A DNA stretch of 6,182 nucleotides, taken from NCBI GenBank assembly GCA_021793635.1, contig JAJYSI010000219.1, forward strand, positions 1 to 6,182, read 5' to 3'. The stretch is from Bacteroidota bacterium (GTDB taxonomy: Bacteria; Bacteroidota; Ignavibacteria; Ignavibacteriales; Ignavibacteriaceae). The notes beneath the pieces were generated by a model. It saw nothing but the letters and a program-made list of their open reading frames with translations. It ran no database searches and had not been told where the DNA came from. This document shows, piece by piece, positions 1-4,851 of the stretch; positions within the stretch are counted from its first letter, which is position 1, and each line of letters begins with the position of its first letter. Position numbers and translations under genes: made by a program.

Positions 1-522
1 TAAACTCGGCGTTAGTGCATCTGGTTTGTTCTTTGAGTAAGTTCTTTTTACGTTTCTTAATAACTCATAAACATCTAATAAACTTATCAAATGTATCCGA
101 ACCAATGTAGCTATTGTAGAGAATGCTTTCTTTACACTTGCGATTTTCTGTAATACAGTCAGTAATAATTGGGCTATTAGTGTACACAATCCGCCGAAGG
201 CGGATTGTGTTCTGATTGCATTTTCGTTTTCACCATAAAAGTAATGTAACTGAAAATTTTGCTTCATCTTCTTGAACAGTAGTTCTATTTGCCAGCGTTT
301 CTTATATATAAATGCTACTTCTTCGGCCGTTATATCAAAATTATTTGTTATAAATACAAATTGACGCATCTTCTCATCTATATAGTGTCTGGTCGTAAAG
401 TCTAATTTGAATTTGTCGTTGAGTGTTCTGTAAGAAGCATTTTCCCTAAATGAACTTACTATACTTCTAATTTTTGATGAAAGTAATTTATTATCCTTTT
501 TATTTCCATGTCTTTTACATAG
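1..522 (-). pseudogene. IS4-family transposase, C-terminal half, running off the left edge
   Basis: Read on the minus strand from 522 down to 1, one frame stays open for 174 codons with no credible start codon. It contains FVFITNNFDITAEEVAFIYK followed by KRWQIELLFKKMK. The latter supplies the IS4 Y-(2)-R-(3)-E-(6)-K signature: Tyr at 304-306, Arg at 295-297, catalytic Glu at 283-285, Lys at 262-264. A hydrophobic stretch (LCTLIAQLLLTVLQ) and the usual helical tail (VRIHLISLLDVYELL) follow. These families are normally about 380-400 residues with a DDE core. The N-terminal part and both catalytic Asp regions are absent here, and upstream of codon 1 is a TAG at 523-525. Five residues (SAFGG) between ENAIRTQ and LCTLIA look inserted and are encoded by a perfect palindrome. 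The missing N-terminal half is probably the one at 4852-5445. IS4-family assignment is firm; the exact left breakpoint near 470-525 is not. Confidence 0.88.
184..210. repeat. Perfect 12-bp palindrome inside the IS4 transposase remnant
   Basis: ACACAATCCGCC, loop GAA, GGCGGATTGTGT: a perfect 12-bp stem with a 3-nt loop. It is read through in frame by the transposase remnant as TQSAFGGLC. The family normally goes straight from RTQ to a short hydrophobic stretch. The central 15 nt (190-204) therefore look like an in-frame insertion into the self-complementary site ACACAATTGTGT. The palindrome is directly visible; the insertion reading rests on remembered family alignments. Confidence 0.75.
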
Positions 523-529
523 CTAACCC

Positions 530-775
530 CTAAAGCTTTTTCGCCTTTATTTTTCGCTTTATACTTTTAGTGAGATGCTTTGGCTTAAGCGGCTTTTTTA
601 TAATCTTTGCGTCTGCTTTTATCTATTAGCAGCTTGCCCAATATATGCAAGTTGTACGATAAGATTCCTAATGCCGTGTACTTCTTAAAATTTTGTATCC
701 CTTTATCCGGACATCGATTCAACCCAGTTTACCCCGTTTGCGGGGTTTCTTCCTTACTGCCTGATAGCTTATGTC
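530..775 (-). pseudogene. DDE transposase C-terminal remnant (ISNCY-like)
   Basis: The minus-strand frame from 728 down to 585 reads TGLNRCPDKGIQNFKKYTAL, then GILSYNLHILGKLLIDKSRR, ending KDYKKAA and TAA at 585-587. The 'GLNRC.xKG..xF..y.alG.l.yNL..lG' pattern is the C-terminal end of DDE transposases of the ISNCY type. The family name is from memory and less certain than 'transposase tail'. Upstream in the same frame, KLSGSKEE at about 747-770 fits the 'IS.LKR' segment before this motif, but it is separated by an 18-nt palindromic insertion (731-748) that carries a stop. After KDYKK, losing one A from a run of six would extend the protein through a basic tail (KPKHLTKSIKRKIKAKKL) to TAG at 530-532. 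This suggests a homopolymer frameshift. The rest of the enzyme is gone, and the fragment abuts IS200 TnpA on one side and IS4 on the other. Confidence 0.62.
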
Positions 776-946
776 TACATGACCTTTTATTATCTCTACA
801 TCATTTGCTTTGCATATCTCACGGAGTAATTCTCTTACTCTTTCTGCTATTATTCCACTTAATACTTTCTTTCGATATTTTGTTATCCATACTATGTGAT
901 ATTTTATATCGTATACTGTATGTGATGTTTTTCGATAATTTTCCAT
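719..946 (-). pseudogene. tnpA: IS200/IS605-family transposase TnpA, truncated
   Basis: From ATG at 944-946 the minus strand encodes MENYRKTSHTVYDIKYHIVW, then ITKYRKKVLSGI and ANDVEIIKGHV. This is the N-terminal fold of the Y1 (HUH/tyrosine) transposases that move IS200/IS605 elements as single strands. Family resemblance ends at residue 57 (about position 776). In intact enzymes the next residues are a D-H-[VI]-H-type segment bearing the HUH histidines, and the catalytic Tyr lies near residue 120-130. Here the frame instead runs through 18 foreign residues (SYQAVRKKPRKRGKLG and neighbours), which are the adjacent ISNCY-like remnant read in another frame. Normal length is 130-150 residues, against 75 here. 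Without HUH and Tyr the product cannot be active. The start is supported by family agreement from residue 1. Confidence 0.9.
727..748. repeat. Palindromic mini-insertion with 4-bp flanking direct repeat
   Basis: Plus strand: GTTT, then ACCCCGTTTGCGGGGT (6-bp stem, loop TTTG) at 731-746, overlapping a second GTTT at 745-748. Removing 18 nt (731-748) restores a continuous transposase reading frame on the minus strand, SKEETGLNRCPDKG. The GTTT pair looks like a target-site duplication. The core CCGTTTGCGG is shared with the elements at 4658-4684 and 5261-5286. C-C/G-G in place of C-T/A-G within the stem is a compensated change. Confidence 0.7.
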
Positions 947-967
947 AAAGCTAAATTACTAAAGTCT

Positions 968-981
968 TCGCCTAAAGGCGA
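968..981. repeat. Hairpin upstream of TnpA, probable IS200 left-end subterminal hairpin
   Basis: TCGCC-TAAA-GGCGA, a 5-bp stem with a 4-nt loop, lies 22 bp upstream of the TnpA start. IS200/IS605 elements carry imperfect hairpins near each end that TnpA recognises, and the leader hairpin often occludes translation. The element edge is probably within 985-1005 but no boundary is visible. The matching right-end hairpin has been lost with the 3' part of the gene. Confidence 0.6.
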
Positions 982-1029
982 GCGTTTTTGCCCTCCAATC
1001 CCCGTAAGAGACAATAAATTTACTACAAA

Positions 1030-1065
1030 TGACTACTGACCAATGACAACTGACTTCATGACATC
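1030..1065. repeat. Degenerate heptamer tandem repeat (TGACNNC/A)
   Basis: Four consecutive 7-nt units, TGACTAC, TGACCAA, TGACAAC and TGACTTC (1030-1057), are followed after one extra A by TGACATC (1059-1065). The last unit overlaps the ATG (1058-1060) that would start the GH108 pseudogene. The TGAC core is invariant. Confidence 0.7.
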
Positions 1066-1488
1066 CTTTAACAAACCATATCCAACGAAGGCTCCCTCAG
1101 CAACAACGCAAACGACAAAGGCGGATTTACCTACAAAGGAATTTCCCGGGCAAAACATCCGTCCTGATCCGGCTGGAAAATTATTGGTGCAGCTATTGCC
1201 GACGGCTCTGTAGACAAACTAAGAAATAATCAACAGCTTAACCTGCTTGTTGAAGAATTTTATCGCTCTGAATTCTGGGACAAAATCCAAGGATATCTTC
1301 TTCCATCTCAGCTTATCGCAGATGAATTGTTCGATAGTTCTATTAACTTAGAAGTTTCTGTAGCTTCAGAAATACTTCAGCATACAATTAACCTTCTCAA
1401 CAGAAATACTCGTTTATATCCTGATAATGTTGTAGACGGAATAATCGGCAGCCAAACTTTATCAGCTGGTTCTCCAGAATCGAGATAA
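1058..1488 (+). pseudogene. GH108-type endolysin (lysozyme), frameshifted and nonsense-mutated
   Basis: GH108 proteins (pfam05838 plus a C-terminal PG_binding_3 domain) cleave peptidoglycan in phage lysis or wall remodelling. ATG at 1058 gives MTSFNKPY. A +/-1 shift near 1076-1082 leads into ISNEGSLSNNANDKGGFTYK and GISRAKHPS. The catalytic Glu of the family NEGG motif is present (1087-1089), but the last Gly is Ser. TGA at 1165-1167 stands where relatives have Trp before SGWKIIG, so one G-to-A change explains it. The frame then continues through FYRSEFWDKIQGYLLPSQ, the family's ELFD(S/T) segment and LLNRNTRLYPDNVVDGIIGS, the start of the peptidoglycan-binding domain. It stops at TAA 1486-1488, some 40-60 residues short of the usual end. 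There are three independent lesions, so it is not functional as written. It heads what looks like a lysis-type cassette. Confidence 0.85.
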
Positions 1489-1515
1489 CAAAATGAAATT
1501 ATCTTTTAACCTAGC

Positions 1516-1533
1516 CCATAGATTTATCTATGG
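1516..1533. repeat. Perfect 8-bp hairpin in the 1489-1603 intergenic stretch
   Basis: CCATAGATTTATCTATGG has an 8-bp stem and a TT loop. It lies 28 bp after the GH108 stop. With the hairpin at 1561-1576 it accounts for much of this gap, and a 31-codon ORF across both is not considered a gene. Confidence 0.7.
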
Positions 1534-1560
1534 TAAAAATAATGGACAAAACAATCCCTT

Positions 1561-1585
1561 AACCGATTCATCGGTTTATAATTTT
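1561..1585 (+). terminator. Hairpin plus T-rich tail, possible terminator of the endolysin gene
   Basis: AACCGA-TTCA-TCGGTT (1561-1576) is followed by TATAATTTTTAATA. The stem is short (6 bp, half A/T) and the T-run starts four bases late, so it is a weak intrinsic terminator at best. It may equally be one more of the small palindromes scattered through this window. Confidence 0.4.
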
Positions 1586-1603
1586 TAATAGCAACAAAAT
1601 AAC

Positions 1604-2081
1604 ATGCGCAACAAAATAATTTATATCATCATAATTCTCGTTTTACCCGTCCTCTTTGCCCTATTCCGTCCTATACGAAGAAACAAAAACCGAAACCACT
1701 TACTCTCCCGGTAAGACCGAGCAACTATACAAAAAAGGCAAAGACTCTGCGATAACAAAAACAAAATCAATCCATGCTACATCAATTCTAAAACCCACTG
1801 CAGTAGATTCAACATATAATTTTACAAGTGATGATAGCAGCTACAAGTTCTCAATAAACATTCAGCCGACTGCAGACGGAAAACTTACAATGGATTACTT
1901 TCTTGATTTGACTTCAAAAGACTTGGTCCGGATCGATACCATTTATCAACTCCGTGTCGACACACTAAAAATCAAACAAACAATTACAGAAATAATCGAA
2001 CCGCACTTTTACAACACCTTTCTTTTCGGTGCTGTTGTAACCGGTTCAGTCATTTTATTACTAACAATCTTAATTAAATGA
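1604..2081 (+). pseudogene. Membrane-anchored hypothetical protein, frameshifted in the signal segment
   Basis: I do not recognise the family. ATG at 1604 opens a classic hydrophobic N-terminus (MRNKIIYIIIILVLPVLFAL) but this frame stops at 1715. The frame one base over is open from 1635 to the TGA at 2079-2081 and encodes the body: YEETKTETTYSPGK, a Lys/Thr/Ser-rich polar stretch, FSINIQPTADGKLTMDYF, then a region with repeated IDT/VDT (RIDTIYQLRVDTLKIKQT). It ends with a C-terminal membrane segment (FLFGAVVTGSVILLLTILIK). A single-base indel near 1650-1665 would join signal and body into about 158 residues. TTG at 1656 is an alternative start that loses the signal, which I consider less likely. 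The layout (export signal, polar domain, C-terminal anchor, beside a lysozyme and a tiny membrane protein) suggests a role in phage-type lysis, but that is inference. Confidence 0.6.
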
Positions 2082-2089
2082 AAAGTCCT

Positions 2090-2125
2090 TCTCTGGTGAC
2101 TGAGCTTGTCGAAGTCAAGGAGAGA
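2090..2125. repeat. Dispersed palindromic repeat with GAGCTTGTCGA core
   Basis: TGACT (2097-2101), core GAGCTTGTCGA (2102-2112), AGTCA (2113-2117), extended outward by TCTC/GAGA arms with a small internal mismatch. From memory, CTGAGCTTGTCGAAG and its complement are a very abundant dispersed motif in Bacteroidota-like and other environmental genomes, often mis-translated as TELVEV. A 19-codon ORF starting at 2078 (ATGA overlap with the preceding stop) contains exactly VTELVEV and is therefore treated as repeat, not gene. Confidence 0.65.
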
Positions 2126-2141
2126 TATTTAGAGTGAGGTC

Positions 2142-2315
2142 ATGGGACACGAAGACAAAATAAAACTCATAATCGAACTCATAAAATTTTTCTTATACAT
2201 CATTACATTGGTAATCTCAATTGCCTTTGCATTCAACTCAATGGACAAACGTATTTCGATAATCGAATCCGAAATTTCCCGGGTATCCGTCCCTTCGGGA
2301 AAAGTCAAAAAATAA
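2142..2315 (+). CDS. Small single-span membrane protein, 57 residues
   Basis: The ATG is at 2142, preceded by AGTGAGGT 2-9 bp upstream, and the gene ends at TAA 2313-2315. The product is MGHEDKIKLI, then IELIKFFLYIITLVISIAFA as one long hydrophobic helix, then FNSMDKRISIIESEISRVS with isoleucine spacing that suggests a short amphipathic or coiled helix, and a basic tail VPSGKVKK. No family is recognised with confidence. Length, single helix and position third after an endolysin and an anchored protein fit a holin- or spanin-like accessory, which is inference. It is intact while its two upstream partners are broken. Cytoplasmic/periplasmic orientation cannot be fixed. A small hairpin TCCC-TTC-GGGA lies within the tail codons at 2290-2300. 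Confidence 0.6.
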   Translation: MGHEDKIKLIIELIKFFLYIITLVISIAFAFNSMDKRISIIESEISRVSVPSGKVKK

Positions 2316-2442
2316 TTCCCATGTATGGATTTTGTTTACTTGTCAGGCATTGACGGATAAAATTCTATAACCTCATTTATATTTTTAAATTGTTGTGCAT
2401 CCTTCCTTTGTTCCTGCTTCTTCACTTCACTAAGTCTAATCG

Positions 2443-2512
2443 CCTTAGCTCGCTCATTGCACTTAAGCCCTCGCTTATTCACGAAGTCCTAAGCTCGTTC
2501 TTAAGCCGTCGC
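2443..2512. repeat. Imperfect direct repeat pair in the 2316-2602 intergenic region
   Basis: Copy 1 (2443-2474) and copy 2 (2488-2512) share CCTWAGCTCG, TTAAGCC and TCGC blocks. Copy 1 has an extra 7-8 bases in the middle. The rest of the 287-bp gap is A/T-rich with no recognisable gene. A 66-codon open frame here lacks protein character. Transcription of the AlbA_2-domain gene must start in or before this gap, but I see no convincing promoter. Confidence 0.4.
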
Positions 2513-2602
2513 AACTTTTGTTTCAAAATATTTTACTTTCGGATTCTATTCATCAAATTCTTTTATTCTTTATATTTACAAAAAAAATAATATTATATTT
2601 TA

Positions 2603-3919
2603 ATGCCCGAACACCAAAACATAGAATACAAACAAAGTTGGCATGAGGACCATCTTAAAACTATTTGCGGCTTTGCAAATTCTCAAGGCGGTACTCTTAT
2701 TATCGGTAAGGACGACAAAGGGAAAACAATCGGTATTACAGATTATAAAAAATTAATGGACGATCTTCCAAATAAAATTAAAAACCATCTTGGCATAACC
2801 GCTTCTGTAAATCTTAAAACAAGTAAAGGTAAACATTTTATTGGAATAATAGTTCCCTCATATTCAGTAGCAATTTCATTACGCGGTCGCTACTACATAA
2901 GAACCGGCAGTACAACTTCGGAGCTAACAGGTGCTGCGCTTAACGATTTCTTGTTAAAAAAGTCCGGTAAAACATGGGATGATGTTATTGAAGAAAGAGC
3001 TGCAATAAAAGATATTGATGAAGCAACAATTTCCGAATTCTTAAAAGCAGCCGAAAAGAGCGGTAGGCTTCCCAGTTCAAACGGATTAAGTACGAAAGAG
3101 CTTTTAGAAAAACGCAGACTTACTTCCGGTTCGCAAATCAAACGCGCAGCAATTATACTTTTCGGGAAAGACCCTGGAAAATTTTATCCCGGAATCTCTG
3201 TTAAGGTTGGTCGCTTTGGTAATAGCGAAGATGACTTAAGATTTCAGGAAGTTGAAGAAGGAAATTTATTTTATCTACTCAGTGAAGTTCTTCTCCAGAT
3301 AAATAGAAAGTTCTTAACGAAGCCGGTTGAGTTCGAAGGTCTCTTACGAATTGAAAAGGGAGAATATCCGGCAGCTGCTCTCCGTGAAATGATTCTAAAC
3401 GCTCTTGTACATAAAAGCTACTTTGGCACTCCAATTCAAATCAGAATTTATGATGACAAGATGAACATTTGGAATGAAGGGACATTGCCCGAAGGTTTAA
3501 CAAACGAAATCCTAAAACAGCAGCATCCCTCACTTCCTTGTAATCCGATTATTGCCGATGTTTGTTTCAAAGGCGGATACATTGATGCATGGGGTAGAGG
3601 AACACTAAAAATTATTGATGCATGTAAACAAGCCCAGCTTCCCGAACCTGATATGAAAGAAATTCACGGCGGTTTTTCTGTAACCTTGTTCAAAGATATT
3701 TTCACGGAAGAACAATTACGCAAAATGGACCTGAATGCTCGCCAAATAAAAGCCGTATTCTTTATAAAAGTGAATGGAAAAATCACAAATAAAGATTACC
3801 AGCAAATTAATATTTGTTCGAGAAATACTGCGACAAATGATCTTTCTGATTTAGCTCTGAAAGGACTAATTCTAAAAAGCAATGTTAAAGGCGCTGGTTC
3901 ATATTATACCTTAAAATAA
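2603..3919 (+). CDS. AlbA_2 (Schlafen-like) / GHKL ATPase / winged-helix protein
   Basis: A 438-residue, intact protein of the COG2865 type ('predicted transcriptional regulator'). Residues 1-118 form an AlbA_2 (PF04326) domain: NIEYKQSW, CGFANSQGGTLIIGKDDKGK and YYIRTGSTT are its hallmark blocks. Residues about 255-365 form a GHKL ATPase-like HATPase_c_4 domain, with the N-box helix AALREMILNALVHKSYF, then DDKMNIWNEGTLPEGL and the glycine-rich WGRGTLKI. Residues about 375-438 look like a winged helix: LNARQIKAVFFI, ITNKDYQQINICSRNTATND and the wing KSNVKGAGSYYTLK. Family members occur as regulators and in mobile or defence islands; some Schlafen-fold relatives cleave RNA, but nothing here proves nuclease activity. 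The start is the first ATG, placed just before the AlbA_2 core, with an A/T leader and no Shine-Dalgarno sequence. A repeat array starts one base after its stop and may be its own binding site. Confidence 0.9.
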   Translation: MPEHQNIEYKQSWHEDHLKTICGFANSQGGTLIIGKDDKGKTIGITDYKKLMDDLPNKIKNHLGITASVNLKTSKGKHFIGIIVPSYSVAISLRGRYYIRTGSTTSELTGAALNDFLLKKSGKTWDDVIEERAAIKDIDEATISEFLKAAEKSGRLPSSNGLSTKELLEKRRLTSGSQIKRAAIILFGKDPGKFYPGISVKVGRFGNSEDDLRFQEVEEGNLFYLLSEVLLQINRKFLTKPVEFEGLLRIEKGEYPAAALREMILNALVHKSYFGTPIQIRIYDDKMNIWNEGTLPEGLTNEILKQQHPSLPCNPIIADVCFKGGYIDAWGRGTLKIIDACKQAQLPEPDMKEIHGGFSVTLFKDIFTEEQLRKMDLNARQIKAVFFIKVNGKITNKDYQQINICSRNTATNDLSDLALKGLILKSNVKGAGSYYTLK

Positions 3920-3981
3920 TTGCACATTAATTGCACAAATTGCACATTGATTGCATATCAATAGCATAAATTGCATAATAA
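3920..3981. repeat. Six-copy iteron-like array, TTGCAYA, spaced 9 or 11 bp
   Basis: Repeats start at 3920, 3931, 3940, 3951, 3962 and 3971: TTGCACATTAA, TTGCACAAA, TTGCACATTGA, TTGCATATCAA, TAGCATAAA, TTGCATAATAA. Spacings are 11, 9, 11, 11, 9, close to one helical turn, so all copies face one side of the helix. Spacings of 11 rule out an in-frame peptide repeat. The array starts immediately after the AlbA_2-domain gene's stop and lies 61-122 bp before the next start. An internal palindrome ATTGAT-TGCAT-ATCAAT spans 3946-3962. It is plausibly an operator for a DNA-binding protein; the winged-helix protein next door is the obvious candidate. Confidence 0.8.
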
Positions 3982-4041
3982 AATATATCTACGATGTACA
4001 GGCGATGTTAGCGATTAGTTGGCTATTACAAATATTAGTAT

Positions 4042-4635
4042 ATGGGCTTAACAATTCACTACAACGGTAAATTTAATGAGAAAGCTTCTCTTTCCGGAAT
4101 GATAGAAGAAGTAAAAGACATTGCTGAAATTTATAATTGGCAATACACAATTTATGAAAGCCAATTTCCTGCAGACTCTTTCGATAATGATTCCTTTAAC
4201 GAATATATTTACGGTATAACTTTTACACCACCTGAAAGTGAATCTGTCTTCCTATCTTTTCTTTCCAACGGAAGAATGAGCAGTCCGGCTCATCTAAAAT
4301 ATTTCGGTAACTCTTCTGATAAATCTGAGAGAAAATATTTATATATGCTTTCAACAAAAACACAATTTGCTGGAAGCAATATTCACAAGCTTACAGTTCA
4401 CCTGCTTAAATATATTAGCAAAAAATATTTCAAAGAGTTTAATGTAATTGACGAAGGGAAATACTGGGAAACTATGGATGAAAAATTACTTGAAGATACT
4501 TTCAGACGTTATAACTATTTATTGGATTCAGTTGGTTTCGCTTTAGAAAATGTTCCCATGAAAGTGAATGAAACATTTGAAGAATATTTCACTCGAGTGT
4601 TAAAATTAATTCACAATCAAGATAAGAAGAAGTAA
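4042..4635 (+). CDS. Conserved-looking hypothetical protein, 197 residues
   Basis: Begins MGLTIHYNGKFNEKASLSGM, followed by acidic helix IEEVKDIAEIYNWQYTIYES. It continues with YGITFTPPESESVFLSFLSN, GRMSSPAHLKYFG, a KYLYMLSTKTQFAGSNIHKL segment, then helical LLKYISKKYFKEFNVIDEGK and a C-terminal helix ending HNQDKKK. There is no signal peptide or membrane segment, so it is probably cytosolic. The start MGL(T)IHY is one I associate from memory with uncharacterised Bacteroidota proteins; no function is known to me. It follows the AlbA_2-domain gene by 122 bp with the iteron array between, on the same strand, so it could be the regulated target. No Shine-Dalgarno sequence is evident. The frame is clean throughout and codon use resembles the upstream gene, so I take it as real. 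Confidence 0.8.
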   Translation: MGLTIHYNGKFNEKASLSGMIEEVKDIAEIYNWQYTIYESQFPADSFDNDSFNEYIYGITFTPPESESVFLSFLSNGRMSSPAHLKYFGNSSDKSERKYLYMLSTKTQFAGSNIHKLTVHLLKYISKKYFKEFNVIDEGKYWETMDEKLLEDTFRRYNYLLDSVGFALENVPMKVNETFEEYFTRVLKLIHNQDKKK

Positions 4636-4653
4636 CCAGAGGCAATTTAGATA

Positions 4654-4848
4654 TTGAAGTCGCACACGACTCCGTTTGCGGAGTTTATGCAATATATATC
4701 AAGCAATATAAGCTATTTGCTTGAGTTAAATTACTTAAAAAATAAAGAGCGCGATAAATTATTAGTAAAGCATATTTCATATTATTGTGCTTATGAGCTA
4801 AGGACGGATCGAATGAATTATAACCAATTATTAATAAAATTAAGTTGA
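4654..4848 (+). CDS. Small hypothetical ORF with a palindromic element at its start
   Basis: The frame is open from 4651 to TGA at 4846-4848. Two starts are possible. TTG at 4654 has AGAGG 11 bp upstream and gives 64 residues whose first residues (KSHTTPFAEF) are palindrome-encoded. ATG at 4687 gives 53 residues: MQYISSNISYLLELNYLKNK, then ERDKLLVKHISYYCAYEL and RTDRMNYNQLLIKLS. The latter part has the look of a real helical protein, but I recognise no family. With the ATG, the GGAG of the palindrome lies 3 bp upstream and inside a hairpin, which would be a poor ribosome site. Deleting the 24-nt element would give LKFMQYIS from the TTG. It lies 18 bp after the 197-residue gene and abuts the IS4 remnant, so it may be the leftover end of a longer gene. 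Confidence 0.45.
   Translation: MKSHTTPFAEFMQYISSNISYLLELNYLKNKERDKLLVKHISYYCAYELRTDRMNYNQLLIKLS
4658..4684. repeat. Two-hairpin palindromic element, copy A
   Basis: AGTCG-CACA-CGACT (4658-4671) overlaps by three bases with ACTCCG-TTTG-CGGAGT (4669-4684). The 24-nt core 4660-4683 matches copy B (5261-5284, opposite strand) at 23 of 24 positions; the one difference is in the first loop (CACA vs CATA). The core has no stop in any of six frames. Confidence 0.88.
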
Positions 4849-4851
4849 CGC

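Noticed and set aside
607..948. 113-codon plus-strand open frame
   Set aside because: It lies antisense to the TnpA and ISNCY-like remnants, and its Leu/Ser/His-rich composition is that of a shadow frame.
1493..1588. 31-codon ORF beginning MKLSFNLAHRFIYGK
   Set aside because: More than a third of it is two perfect palindromes (1516-1533, 1561-1576); no ribosome site and no protein character.
2078..2137. 19-codon ORF with ATGA overlap, encoding VTELVEV
   Set aside because: It is the translation of a common dispersed palindromic repeat rather than a gene, despite the coupling-like overlap.
2390..2590. 66-codon Phe/Leu-rich open frame
   Set aside because: Low-complexity composition in an A/T-rich gap containing an imperfect direct repeat; no start context or family signal.
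2893..3141. 82-codon minus-strand frame
   Set aside because: It lies entirely antisense to the well-supported AlbA_2-domain gene.
3920..3981. CRISPR array
   Set aside because: Units of 9-11 bp without unique spacers; repeats are contiguous, so this is an iteron-like array.
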